The position numbers were made by a program, and so were the translations under genes. From Morella rubra (lineage: Eukaryota > Streptophyta > Magnoliopsida > Fagales > Myricaceae): 64,000 nucleotides of DNA. How positions within the stretch are numbered: position 1 is the first letter of the stretch; each line of letters opens with the position of its first letter. The DNA is taken from the NCBI GenBank assembly GCA_003952965.2, contig CM025850.1:8780141-8844140 (forward strand). The letters are read 5' to 3'. This document shows positions 25,525 to 38,600 of the stretch, piece after piece. A model generated the notes under the pieces. The model had not been told where the DNA came from. It saw only the letters and a program-made list of their open reading frames with translations, and searched no databases.

Positions 25525-25724
25525 ACAAATTAAAATTTGTTCGTGGGTTTCATGATTTCAGCTGGGTTGCAATATGGGAAAGACCCGTCCACAATTCATC
25601 AATTTCTACGGTGGTGATTGAACAAAAAGCAATTTCGTGACCGAGAACGTACATGCTTGATGAAGTAGCGTAGAAATACCAGCAATATACTTTCCCAGCC
25701 AAAAAGTCTATTTCTTATAAATTT

Positions 25725-25985
25725 CCTTGACAAGTGGCCTTTCCCTCCATGACTCTTCCTTTGCGCTTCTCTCTTTGAAACCCCAAAGAAGGCAAGTAGT
25801 CCACAGTGACTCTCTGATTTCCTCTCTCTATATCGCGCAAATTGTCTCTCAAAACCCTAGAGAAAGCACTCCACTAAATTGTTTTCGCGGCTCGTATTCA
25901 CTTGTCTGGCTACGCGTTTCTTGAGCGAGTCCGTACTCTTCCGTTCAGTGCTCGTATTTTTCTCAGAGTTTCTTGACCTGCTTCG
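25725..25985 (+). promoter_or_regulatory. Promoter/5'-leader-like DNA running into the apex
   Basis: From about 25725 the DNA becomes pyrimidine-rich (CTCTCTATATCGCGC) and reaches AAAACCCTAG at 25851-25860, the telo-box motif (AAACCCTA) typical of plant 5' leaders of translation-related genes. GC-richer DNA follows in the spacer. I infer that the arm ends inside the 5' part of a further plus-strand gene whose body is not present in the window. Confidence 0.35.
25860..25985. other. Apex spacer of palindrome 1 (126 nt)
   Basis: The only part of 2444-49377 without a mirror partner. Pairing reaches TCTCAAAACCCTA on the left (to 25859) and TAGGGGTTTTGAGA on the right (from 25986), with one extra G on the right. 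The spacer contains two CTCGTATT words and no repeat linking it to block A, C or D. Confidence 0.9.
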
Positions 25986-26320
25986 TAGGGGTTTTGAGAG
26001 ACAATTTGCGCGATATAGAGAGAGGAAATCAGAGAGTCACTGTGGACTACTTGCCTTCTTTGGGGTTTCAAAGAGAGAAGCGCAAAGGAAGAGTCATGGA
26101 GGGAAAGGCCACTTGTCAAGGAAATTTATAAGAAATAGACTTTTTGGCTGGGAAAGTATATTGCTGGTATTTCTACGCTACTTCATCAAGCATGTACGTT
26201 CTCGGTCACGAAATTGCTTTTTGTTCAATCACCACCGTAGAAATTGATGAATTGTGGACGGGTCTTTCCCATATTGCAACCAGCTGAAATCATGAAACCC
26301 ACGAACAAATTTTAATTTGT

Positions 26321-26498
26321 AGGTAGTGTTCCGGCTGTAAAAAATTTTAAGTTTTGAGATTAGTAAAAAAGTGAAGAAAAATAATTGAAATTAATTTTTT
26401 ATATTTATTTAGAGTGAAAAGTGATATTTGATAAGGAGAGAGAATTTTGAAAAGTTATTTTATTGAAGTGAAAATTTTGTATGCCGAATATTCCCTTA
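26321..26498. mobile_element. MITE-like element next to the apex, right arm
   Basis: Mirror copy of 25352-25524, with small differences (TTCCGGCTG for TTCCGCTG). Confidence 0.5.
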
Positions 26499-29400
26499 GT
26501 AACCAATAGTCATCGACTCATATGGAGAACAGTCTTCTCCTCTAAAATGTATCTAGATTTATATTCTTATTTCTCCAAAATTTATACACTATTTTTGGGT
26601 ACAGTTGTGAAAAATAAATCTCATTTATAAAATTCTTTATTTAGATCAAACAAGTCAATGAAAAAATTCTGATTGAAAATTTATAATCCATATTATTCTC
26701 TCGAAAAGTATTCGACTATCACGTGTTGCTTCTTTTAAATATTTATGTACATAATCATTCAAAGTGTGGGTGTTAGTGGTGGTAGAGTTCTAATAAAGAT
26801 TTGCATGCTACAAGTCAAGAGTTTAAAATCCTTAGTAGATAGTGTTTGTAAATTCAAAATATTGGGAAAAAAAATTATCCATCCAAAAAATTTTGAATTC
26901 AAATGTAATTAATTCAAATTTTTTATTAAAAAATAATTTAAAATCATTTCTCTCTAGCCATCTATTTCTTTACTCTTTTTTTCACCCACTCTAAAAAATT
27001 TGTACTTTTTACTAATTTCTTGTACACTGATGAAGGGCACCTGTGAAAAATTGAATATAAAAACCAATAAATTATCACATCATCCACCTAAAATATAAAT
27101 TATCACATCATCCACTTAAAAATAAAAATCGATTATAGATGTTAGTAACGCCTCTCATTACTGGCTTTTATTATCCTTAGCGGATCACGAATTTGGAAAT
27201 ATTATTGCGCCACAAATACTAAAAATCAATAAAGGCAAAACCATTCGACTCCCTCTCAGACATATAATTGGTAATGAATTATGGACTTTGCAAGTCACCC
27301 TCTATCCCCTGGCAAATCTTATTTTTTCGCGACAATCTTCTCTCCTTTTTTTAGGTGGTGTTCCCTTTCTTAAAATTTTAAGGTATAAAATTTTTAACAA
27401 AATAAATATTCTAAAATTTTTAATTTTTATATATACATATTTTACTTTTATAAATTTTAATAAAATAAAAATTTAAAATTTAAAAATATTCTACAAAATT
27501 TTTGTAAAGGAACGCCACATTTGTCTTTCCCAGACATTAGCAGGCGTTGCGCCTCGTGAGAATTCTCCTTATAGATGAATGTGTTTTTTTTGCCGGGTCT
27601 CTGATTCTAGCCACGAATCCCGTAGTGGGGGAGTTCAGTAATATATAAACAAATATAGGGTTATTTGCGTCATATAGATTACCGTAACTGTTTGTCGCTT
27701 TTCTCTGAGCCATTGGAAATTTGGAAGGTCACACTATCAGCTCTGTGGTTTGTTGTAACGGATGGCAGACCTCCCTCGTACTACCGCTGCCATTTACAGA
27801 ACGGTACGAAAGACCAAATCAAGGAAAAAAAACAAAAAAAGAGGAATAGGGCGGCAAAGTGCCGCTGTACAAAATTTAACAAGGAAATGGAGAGACGGAA
27901 TTGTCAGTTCGATAGGCCCCACAAGCAAGACATAAAACAACACAATCGCCGGGCAAAAGGATCGCGCACAATTCATTAAGCTGTTGTTTTTTTCTACGCA
28001 ATTCTTTAATCTACTTAATCACACAGAAATGTTTTCTGCCAAACAAAAAATAATGAACAGTCAATATACTTTTTTTTTTTTTTTAGCCCGGTGTCCAGAC
28101 CAATTTAAACATACCTAAATTCAGTTTAATTAATTACTAGACTAAATATTAGAGTCTTATATTGCTAATGGCTATTGTAATCAAAGATTTATAAATTAAG
28201 TCTCTTTTATAATCTTATCCTTACATTAAAGAATATGTAAATTTGTTCGGTTGGATCTTTTCACTATAGATGTAGATTTATAAATCGAACCACTTAAATA
28301 TTGTATTTCACTCATTTTTATTTCTCTCTCTTATTCTAAATTATTTTTCTTTTTTATTTTAATTTTAACACTACAAATTCCAAGATAACTTAAAAAATTG
28401 GTAAAAACTACGATGTTTTGAACATACTTAAAAGTTGTCAGTGTGTTAAAAGTATATTGCCACTTTTTTGTTATACATCTACTGAGTGAGAGAAGACAAC
28501 ACAACTCTAATTGTATTCTCAATTTTTATAAAGCTTCGCAATTTGGATCAATTTTCGTAGAAAGCTTACAAGATGGAATAAGCATTGCGATTTAAGTTGT
28601 TTCCTAAGATTTGAAATTCGATGCAGAACTCTTCGAGAATACAGTGGGTGCCGCGACGCAGGCATGGAAGGGTTCAACTGCGGAAAGGCCGCCTCTGTTT
28701 CTTGTCTTCCTCCGCTCAGCGGCTCAAGTAGAGGAAAGAGAAAGAAAACAAGAAGCAAAACTATCCAACGAAGAGTTTACCAAACACCATACCGTAGACG
28801 GGTGAACGAGTTATGGTTTCACCCGATCTCTAAGATAATAATTAATATTCTTTAATGTTCGTCCCACATATTAGAACCAGAAATTACAAATAAGATTTAC
28901 CCCAATTTTACATAAACATATCTACCTTCTCAGGCCTAAAAATCATGAAATAGTCATAATTTTAACCTCCAATATACTAGTAGTACCGCCTCAATCCAAA
29001 TTTAGCCTCCAATATATTTCTATCTATTAAATTTTTAAATTCAAACATATGTTAATATTCATTTACTTTTAATTTCAAACATATAATTATATTCCTATCT
29101 CTTTACTTTTAAATTTAAATTTGAGATTATATCGCTATCTCTTCCTTTAAATTCAAAATAACTTATATATACTACAAAATAGAGATTACAATAATTAAAC
29201 ATTTAAGACTTTACTTTCTTCAACAATTTTAATTTATGTTACTCAAATTCCTCACCGAGAGTTAATAAATATAAGGTGGTACCAAAATTTGCGTTTGCAT
29301 GAGACTGAAGAAGGTTTTTGTGGACCGACCCTTTTTATACTCATATGTCCGTTTGAGAATGGCATTGCCCACGGGTGCTGGGATGGCCATGTGCAACAAA

Positions 29401-29549
29401 ACACCTTCATGAATTAACGTAATCGAATTAATGGAATTTCAGATTTCGGCTTCATAGTTCATACCGAAAATTTTGGCACCGAAACTGAAATTCTTTTTTT
29501 TTACAATTTTTTTTAAATAGTGGTAAAATTCCCAATTTTTTTAAAAGGA
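26499..29549. other. Intergenic DNA, right arm, toward the apex
   Basis: Mirror of 22291-25351. The GC-richer stretch with the 64-residue open frame is at 28611-28805 on plus, with T-to-A at residue 23 relative to the left arm. The poly-T run at 28071-28084 mirrors the A-run on the left. Confidence 0.4.
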
Positions 29550-31125
29550 AAATTAACATTGTAGACTCCAAATTTTAGACAATTTTTCAATTTAATCCTT
29601 CATTTTTTATCTTCAAAAGTTTAGTCATTGAGTATTATTTGTTTTACAAAAACATCCTTATGTCACTCATTCCTTCATCCAAATTATAGACGGTGTTTTC
29701 TGCAGTAACAATGACACATGATATCACTTAAGCACCGTGTCACAGGAGCAATACTGTAATGATTTTACCCTCTTGTCCTTACACTCAAGACAAACATTGC
29801 ACTCATCTCATTTTATACATGGTTTGAAAACAAAATTTTATTTAAATTTTAAGATAAAATTTTAAAAAGTTAATAAAAAAGTAAGAAAGAAAATAAAAAA
29901 ATAATTAAAAAAAAAGTAGTGACAAATTTCTCTTAATTTTTTGTTTATAATTATAATAAAATTTTAGGCGGTTAAGATTTTAAAAACAAATGCCAAGTTA
30001 CAATTAAAAGCTGTCGTGCTGGCAAAATAGAAACGCCATCGTCCCAACTCCTAGTGCTCGAAACGCAACACTCAAACAAACCCAGATTTTCCCCTTTCGT
30101 ATTAGCCCTAGAACCCCTATCAAATTAATTCTCAATTTGAGATGTTCAAATTAATTCAGAAGAAGAGGCACATCCAGAAAAAACAGAGGACCCTGTTGAC
30201 AACTTTGCTATTGGGAAGGTTTCAGGGGAAGCAGAAGAAGAAAAAGTCGCTGAAAACTGGATTTCCGGGACGCGAGAGATAGTTAACTCAGAAAGGAATA
30301 GTCTGGGTACGAATGATGATGGCGATGAAGTAGAATCGGTTTCTGAAGATTGCTCTCTACGATTTGGCTCAGAACATGACTCAATTAGTTCAAGTGGTGA
30401 GTTGTCAATGAAAAATCACACAATTTCCCGTGAGTTTTTTGCCGTTCAAAATGTCGGTGAAGTATTGAAACCAGAAGCCCTTTGGTGAATGACGGTGAAA
30501 AAGTAGAAGATGTTCAAGAAATAGAAAGCCGTGAAAATATCGAAGAACTTTCGAGCTCTGAAACAAGTCTTGTGGGGTTCGAAGAAATAGTTGCCCTTGA
30601 TCCGTCATATGATTCTGATGAAGAATACATAGAACTAGAAACAAATTTTCAGAATTTAAGCAGGATGGAAGACCAGCTTTGTCTGGGGTAGAGCCTGGAG
30701 AGGCTGAGAACAAAAATCAACGAGTAGATATAGTCGAAGAGTGGAAACTCGAAAATAATCTGGAAAATTCTGAAGGAACCGCCTTGCAGGAGAAACCGCC
30801 CCAATCAAGCTCTGAGAATGAAAACGACTTGGATGTCCCGTGGGAGCACGAGGATGTACTGCAACAGCTGAATATGGAACTGAAAAATCATTACAGCGTT
30901 TCAATTAATGCCAGGACGACCCGGTTTTGCTGAAGGTGCGTTGTCTCTGTAACCTCGCGCTGAAGTGATGTCACGTGTCATTATTGTTGACGTGACAGAC
31001 GATATCCTTAATAATTTGTATAGAGAAGCGATGAAAGGGTGTTGTTATAAAACAAAGAATGCTCAATGATTAAATTGGAAAAAGTGTCAAAAATTTAATG
31101 ATTAAAATGTAAATTTTTTTTAAAA
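29550..31125 (+). mobile_element. Mutator-like element with captured gene fragment, right arm
   Basis: Mirror copy of 20712-22290. One terminal repeat differs by a small insertion (GCAG within TTTTCTGCAGTAACAATG, against TTTTCTTAACAATG on the left). The presence of the same element at the mirrored place in both arms shows that it inserted before the arms separated. Confidence 0.7.
30141..30933 (+). pseudogene. Captured DUF1666-like gene fragment, right arm
   Basis: Same fragment as on the left, with the shared frame change near 30480. This copy has one further one-base loss near 30668 (GACCAGCTTTG against GACCTAGCTTTG), which divides the open frame that is continuous on the left. The fragment is not expected to make a functional protein. 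Confidence 0.55.
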
Positions 31126-31160
31126 GATTTAAAAATTGTAATTTTATTTTAGATGAAGTT

Positions 31161-31348
31161 CAGGGAGTGTTTAGAGTGAAAATTTTTATTCGTATTAAAA
31201 AATTATAAAATGATTTTTTTTTTTATTATAATATTTATTTAAATTTTTTTTTATTTTTTTTTTATAAATTTTATAAAATATTTTTAATTTTTCACAAATT
31301 TTTAAAACGCTTAAAATTTTTAACTCTCAGAATTTTCAGTCCCATCTC
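31161..31348. mobile_element. Short AT-rich MITE-like element, right arm
   Basis: Mirror copy of 20484-20661. One terminal repeat is altered on this side (CAGTCCCATCTC against CAGTCCAAACGCC). Confidence 0.5.
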
Positions 31349-32448
31349 TTTATAAATAGAGCTTAAAATGTTTGTTGATGTCTACAGTAATTTTATTTTA
31401 GATTTTAGATAAATATTTATTTTATATTTTATTTATTAAGGCCTTAAAAAATATGGCTAAAAAGATGGGGACGTGCCTACCCCCTAATGAGGCGTTGATT
31501 GTATGCCTTGCTAGCTAAGGGGACTCGAGACATGGGACAGATGGGGTAAATATCCTGCTAAACGCAGTCTGTCACCTCTGTTTGAGTCCTAGATAGGTAC
31601 ACTGCGAGGAGTGAGGGCGGGCCTAACCTTCTGCAAAATTTGCCGTGTCTTTCACGGGGGTTTTTGTTAAACATTTTCGGAAGTTTTATATATTTGGTGC
31701 ATTGGTCCGTAAATTATTCAGTGTGTGGTTGGCCCCAAGGGTAAATTTACAGTTTCGTCCTGTCTGAGTTTAAGTGGAACTGGACAATGACACCATTAAC
31801 GAGTTATTCTCTTACTGAGAGAGAGAGAAAAAAAAAAATTCTTGTTAAAAGAAGGAACAACAGTAATGGAAAAAAAACGCAAACCTTCTTGCAAGTTGCT
31901 AAAGTGAGAGATCTGTGCTTTGATATTTGGAGACGTGATTATTAAATTAGAGGTCCAAAGCCATAAGGGGACAAATCATATCCAAAGCCATGCATGGAGT
32001 TCATTTATTAAACGAGTTCTCTCTCAGCGAAGCCGTTCACAAAAATTGGCCATCAGGTTCTGGCGACCCAGGTTCTGAAGAGATTGTCAAAATCAGTCTT
32101 CGAGAATCGGGGATCCGAAATGAGAGAGCGCCATCTTTTGGACACGCACCTGAATCTCGCCAAATGTTTACCGGCATTCTAATGCCTATTTCTACAATCA
32201 CGTCTTCGGGGAAATTCCTCGTCGTCTTCCTGGCTTCCTTCAATCTTCGGAAGACCCAGACTTTGATCGCCGCTCTGTAGAGACTCTAATTTCTGCGTCT
32301 TGCCCGACTCCTGAGTAAGTCGCAAGAGCCGAAAGTGGGGACAGTCGCAGGTTTTGTTTCCCAATGGGCCAATAATTTCGAAACCCGTTCGGGTCAACCA
32401 GTCAAGACCAAACCCGGTAAGGCATTTCGCAACTTTAGCGAGCGTGGT
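31349..32448. other. COP1 upstream region, right arm
   Basis: Mirror of the left COP1 upstream DNA, including the GA run near 31817-31829. No additional gene recognised. Confidence 0.4.
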
Positions 32449-32454
32449 CACGTG
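32449..32454. promoter_or_regulatory. G-box (CACGTG) upstream of COP1, right copy
   Basis: Mirror of 19385-19390, about 160 bp upstream of the right COP1 start codon. Function inferred only. Confidence 0.5.
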
Positions 32455-32575
32455 GTCCGCTCTCACCCTCACAAATCACACTCTGGGCCCCCCACACCAC
32501 GCCCATCGCTCTCTCTCTCACATAGCGTTTCCAAAGGACAGAGAAGCTTTCCGGAGAGATGCGTAAGGAATTTCC

Positions 32576-32607
32576 ACAGAGAGAGAGAGAGAGAGAGGGA
32601 GGAGGGA
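32576..32607 (+). repeat. GA microsatellite in COP1 5' leader, right copy
   Basis: GA run followed by GGGAGGAGGGAG, ending 6 nt before the start codon. The end of the run differs from the left arm, as expected of a slippage-prone tract. Confidence 0.75.
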
Positions 32608-32612
32608 GTGAG

Positions 32613-35600
32613 ATGGAAGAAGTATCAACGGGCACTGGACCTGTAGTTCCGGCGGTGGTGAAGCCGGAGCGGGAGCGGGATTGGGAGCCAAATCCGAAGG
32701 CGTATCACCCTGCCTTCTCGGGGCATTCGGCAGAAGAAGCGGGAGGAGGCTCGGCGTGGAGCCCGGAGGAGCTGGACAAGGACTTGCTGTGCCCGATATG
32801 CATGCAGACGATAAAGGACGCATTCCTCACTGCGTGCGGGCACAGCTTCTGCTACATGTGCATCGTCACCCACCTCCGTAACAAGAGCGACTGCCCCTGC
32901 TGCTCCAACCACCTCACCCTCAACCACTTGTTCCCCAACTTCTTGCTCGATAAGGTTTTCCTTGTTTTTTTTTAGTAATTATTGAATGGCCCCGCAATTT
33001 TTTTCCAAATTACTGAGAAATTTCTCATTGACGAGGCCTAATAGTTTCAATTACTCTATGGTCATGGAATGATTAACTTTGAATTATATGCTAGGCTTTA
33101 AACTTAGAATAATAATATGCATTTCATGTTTCTTGAAATTGATATATTTCGAAATGCACCTTATTGAGTTTTATGTTTTACGTCCCACGCTTGTAGCTCC
33201 TGAAGAAGGCTTCTGCTCGTCAACTGTCAAAAACTGCTTCTCCCGCTGAACAATTCCGCCAGGCACTACAAGGGGTTAGTTTCCGTTTTGATTCTAATCT
33301 TCAACACGTTTTCTTTAGGTGTCTTTTTTTGAGGTAAATTGGTTTTGTTCCTGGGTTGATTTTAGCTGGTGTGGTTGATTCTTCTTTCTATTTGCTCAAT
33401 GCTTCATGTATTTACAATCCCATCATAGTGAAGATTATGATTGTCAATTTTAGTTTTTTCTAGAATGTAGTACAATTTATGGCGTTATGATATGTAAATT
33501 AAGTCCATGACACTTCTAAGTTTTTATAAGAGCCTCAAACTAACTTATCAAAAAAAAAAAAAGAGCCTCAAACTAATTCATATAAAGTTATTCTAATAAA
33601 TTTTCTTACTTATAAAAAAAACAATTCATATAAAGTAATGCAATTATTGTTGGTGTTACCGCAGTCAACTAGATTAATGTACTTTTTTATTTCTTTTTCA
33701 AAACCAGTAGAGAGTGGACAGAAAAGTGACTTTACGTATTACCTTTTTATTAAACTCTGGAAACATATGTGACAGGGTTGTGAAGTATCGATTAAGGAGA
33801 TCGACACTCTCTTGTTGCTCCTTTCTGAGAAGAAGAGGAAAATGGAGCAAGAAGAAGCCGAGAGAAATATGCAAATACTGTTGACCTTCTTGCATCATTT
33901 ACGGAAGCAAAAAGTTGATGAGTTGAATGAGGTTTGTTTCATTCAAACTGGACCCTCTATCTGCTCATCAGGCATTTTGATTTTTCAGACTAGCTTTTGC
34001 TTCAGTGTCTCCTCAAACATGTATTATGCGGGCCATATAAGGGGGTCTTTGTCCCCATAAGCTAATGCTTATTATTGTCAAAAAAATTGCATATATCAGG
34101 CCGACTCATCAAATCGAGTTCACTAACTTGTTGCCTACTTCTTGTCCTTTAGGTTAACCAGCTTTTGGTTGATCTTGACAACAATCACACTGATAGATAC
34201 TTTGGTCGCGGGAGTTCTTTTCCTTTTGTAGGTACAATCTGATCTCCAGTTTATTAAAGAGGACATAACTTCTGTAGAGAGACATAGAATGGAGCTGTAT
34301 TGCGCAAGGGACAGGTACTCTGTGAAGCTGCGTATTCTCGGAGATGATTCTAGTTCGAGAAAATCATGGCCTTGGTCAAGGGATGGGAACACCAGCGACC
34401 TTATCTCCAGTTCTATAAATGCACATGAAGGATTGACTACAGGGAATCTCCCAAATAAGAAAGTAGATGGAAAGTCTCAAGTAACCTCTCATGGAGTACC
34501 AAGAAAGGATGCTTTTAGTGGATCAGAATCACAGCATATCAACCAACCGAGTTTATCTGTAGCAAGAAAAAAGCGAGTCCATGCTCAGGTTTCTGTACCT
34601 ACTTGCTTTCATCTATATAATGCAATCTCAGTTGCTTTATCTTGAACAGTTATTGTGCCTGGCAATTGTTAATTGTATCTGTGACTTCCATTTTAGGTAG
34701 TGGGCTGAACTCTGGAAAGAGAAAAGCCCAAGGAACCTACTATATTATCTTTGTGCTGTTAGTTTTCAAATAAAATTTAAGCTGATATCTTACTCTTGTT
34801 TTATCATGAATTATCCTCTCCTAGATGACACCTACGTGTAATTTTTGTGAAAATGGACGTCTCAAGTGATTAGGTTGCCTGCAGATTTTCATTGTTTAGT
34901 ATCAGGGACACGTGTAGGATTAAAGGATGGAGAAAGATGCCCATAATTTCTCACGGAACTTTCTCTGGCTACAGTTCAATGACTTACAAGAGTGTTACCT
35001 GCAAAAGCGACGTCAGTTGGCGAACAAACCGCATAACCCAAAGGAAATGGATAAAAATATGATACCCAGAGAGGGTTATAATGAGGGTCTTGTAGATTTC
35101 CAATCAGTGTTGACGACCTTCACACGGTACAGGTATGGTTTCAAATTTATTTTTTTTTAGTTTCGTCCACATGTAGTTCATAAGTAATTTTCTTTGGATG
35201 CTTTGGAACAGTCGATTGAGGGTCATGGCTGAACTTAGAATTGGGGATCTCTTCCACTCGGCCAATATAGTATCAAGGTTAGTTAACCGTTTGGCATATC
35301 TTGGTACGCCCTTCAGATTTGAGTGTTTGGGGAAAAGAGTGAGTTTGTTTTGTCTGGTCATTTTCCCAAAACAATGCATGCATTGTATCATCATGCAATT
35401 GTAATTGAATGTATGGAGCTTTTAGATTTGTTTCACTGAAAAAGTGCTCTATCGTTGCTTTGACAATTGGGGTAAATTTAGATTCCTTTTTAGCACTTCT
35501 ATTCATACTGCAATTGATTAGTTTGCCACTCTTAAGTCTTTTTCATCGTGTCAGACACATAGTCCAAACGTTGGATCACCACTTCAGAAATAACTCTTAA

Positions 35601-38600
35601 AACAAATCTCTTCTGTTGGTTTAATCTTGATATGATAGAATAGCATGATTGAACCCCTATTGTTGCTTCTAATTGTTGGGAACTTGTAACTGATAATTAA
35701 GGTGAAAAGAGTTATCCTCTTCCAAGGACAAAGATATAGTTGAAATCCAAGTGTGGTTGCAAATTGTAGGGCCTGCAATTAAGTTTAGGATAGTTTGATG
35801 TGACTAGAAGGCCCCTGTCTAGGTTTATTGTGCACTGCTATGGGACTTTGTAGATTTAGCTCTACATCTCGAGTTTTTATGTAGCGGTTGTGTGTGTTTT
35901 TTGCAGTGGTCTAGGGTTATTGAATCTTCTGGTTGTTTCAGAATTGAATCTTTTTTTATTGCAGCATTGAATTTGATCGTGACGATGAGCTGTTTGCTAC
36001 TGCTGGAGTATCCAGGTGCATAAAGGTTTTTGACTTCTCCACGGTAAGATCTTGGTTTCAAGTGCATAACTCTCTTTTGGTTCTGCCCATAATGGCTAAG
36101 CACAATGTGGGCTGGTTTGCTGACATTACCTTCTCTCAAAATTCTCTCAGTTCATCTCATAATCCTTTTTTAATTTCTTGTATAGTTTTAGCGAAAGTAT
36201 TTTTCTTCAGTCATCATATAAGGTGATGAATTTAGAAGGTGTCTTCTAATAAATGTTTCCTACTACTTTCTGCAAGTGAGGTTCTGGTTGGTTTGCCTCA
36301 TAACTATTTGTGAATCCCCACTGATTGAGACTCTTCTTTTATCCGATTAAGTTGTCCATCAAATGGAAATGGATCCTGGTTCGAGGCTTTCTTCCCAGTG
36401 TCTTTGTTTGAGTGTGAACTTCTATTAGTTTTGGTAATCTTTAGCTGTTTTGGTGACCATTCGTTGGCTGTTGCGCTTAAGGTTTTGAATGAACTGCTGA
36501 TATGCACTATCCTGTCGTTGAGATGGCAACGCGTTCAAAACTTAGCTGCTTGAGTTGGAACAACTTTGCTAAGAATCACATTGCCAGTAGTGATTATGAG
36601 GGAATTGTGACGGTTTGGGATGTAAATACCCGGCAGGTAATGATTAGATGTATGTAATCTTGTAGCTTTATATTCTTCTCTTGATTTTTGTAAGATGCTA
36701 TCCCAGTGACATGTTCCTTTTGCAGAGTGTCATGGAATATGAAGAGCATGAAAAACGTGCGTGGAGTGTTGATTTTTCACGAACAGAACCCTCAATGCTT
36801 GTATCTGGTAGTGATGATTATAAGGTACATGCAACATAGTGTTGAATCTCAACCAAGTCTTCTAGTATATGCTTAAGCTATCTGCGAAGTAGAGAAGACA
36901 AATGATGATATCATATGCACTATCTCAATCTGAATTAAATTTATTGTAGGTGTTAGGAAATCCTATGAAGTTTAGGTTTAGGACTCTATTTTGGCTTTTG
37001 CACTTGTTGGGCTTCTCCAATGCTATTTAACCTCATTTCTCCATTTCATCTTCTGATATATTAACTTCGGATCTGGTTTAAATTTCCACCATACTTTTAG
37101 ATCAATGGACATGAATTACACTTTCAGATCTTGCAAAACTAGGTTCTATCTTCTTCTTTTTTGTCTTCACATATTCAGAATTATAGAGTTAACCCCTTAT
37201 AATTAAGCCAAGAAAGACCCATAGGGACCCATAGGGTGTAATACATGAAAGCTTGTGTTGCGAATTGTTTGTCATCATTGGTTAGTAGGGAATCAAAATA
37301 GATCTACTGATGGAGTGTGATAGATTATGGTTCTTTAAGTATGGTATATTATTCAAATGTAGTTTGTGCAATCATGCACCTTCCAGTTGTAACTAAAGAA
37401 ATAAAAAAGGGTGCAGTTGGACACCAATTTTGGACCCTGCAGGAAGTACTACGGCGGAAACTAAGCACACTCTCTTCAAATTGAGCCTGTTAATTTGTAT
37501 TGCTTTCAATTAGGATGGGATACCAGTATAGGGATAATCTTAACCAGCAGTCGACTTTATCTATGTTGGCTCCTAGTTTCAACATGCAATGAAAAATGTC
37601 CTGGTTGTTAAATTTTACCTGTACATGTAGACTGGGGTTAAATGCGAAATTTGAATGTTTTATGACTTATGTTCCTTTCAACTTGTGATGATTAAGTGGT
37701 GGGGGTCCTCTAAATTAACCTTATATTGCATATTTTCTGTTTACAACAAGCAGGTCAAAGTTTGGTGCACAAAGCAGGAAGCTAGTGTTCTTAACATTGA
37801 CATGAAAGCAAATATATGCTGTGTCAAGTATAATCCTGGATCTAGCAATTTCATTGCGGTATGCACTTTCATTTACATTTTGCAGGCAAATATATGGTTC
37901 TAATTCATTTTGCATTGGATCCTCTTTGATTTTCATAATGGATCATTGTGGAGCTGAACAAGTGCATTGCTTAGTATTGCTGACATTAGGCAGTGCATTC
38001 TTAGCATACCTAAGAAAGCTTTTTTTTTTTTTGGCTCTCTGTGTCTATAAACAAGTTTTGCTGTTTGAGATCCTCTCAAGTGGGCTTTGTTGTCTGGAAA
38101 AAGCATATTGTGAAAGAGATTAGCAAAAATTCCTGCTTATGTTGCAATAGCGAGGTTGTAGGTAATATGTTGATAACTATTTTCTAATTTATTATCCCAT
38201 ATTTTAGTTCACTTCATAGTTGTAGATAGCCTTCTCCATAATACATTATATCCTTTGGGAGAAGCCTTCGCGAATGAAACATTCTGCTGTTTATTTATGC
38301 AGGTTGGCTCAGCAGATCATCAGATCCACTACTATGATTTACGAAACATCAGTCATCCACTCCATGTGTTCGGTGGGCACAGGAAAGCGGTGTCATACGT
38401 GAAGTTCTTATCGAATAATGAGCTTGCTTCTGCTTCTACAGACAGCACATTACGGTTATGGGACGTGAAGGATAATTTGCCGGTGAGGACTATGTCTGAA
38501 TGAAGCAAAGTATTTGCCGTACACCTTTGGTTGTTATATCTTAACTTTATGCTAGGTTGCAACACATCGATGCATAAATGCATGCATGCATGTGAAAGTC

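Larger units (their letters stand above)
2444..25859 (+). repeat. Palindrome 1, left arm (block B)
   Basis: This arm is matched base for base, with scattered substitutions and short indels, by the reverse complement of 25986-49377. The sum of paired coordinates drifts only from 51821 at the outer edge to 51857 and back to 51845 at the apex, so total length difference is small. It carries the left COP1 copy, a Mutator-like element with a captured gene fragment, a hAT-type element and other MITE-like elements. The outer limit is set where TATGGTGTGG still pairs with the far arm and the next bases do not. Confidence 0.95.

Noticed and set aside
25851-25995. Interstitial telomere or chromosome-end fusion at the apex
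   Set aside because: Only a single AAACCCTA-type word is present on each side, not a tandem array. It fits a telo-box in a 5' leader.
25879-26247. 122-residue open frame across the apex as a novel protein
   Set aside because: It crosses the palindrome junction and reads the antisense of leader-like DNA, so it is an accident of the fold.
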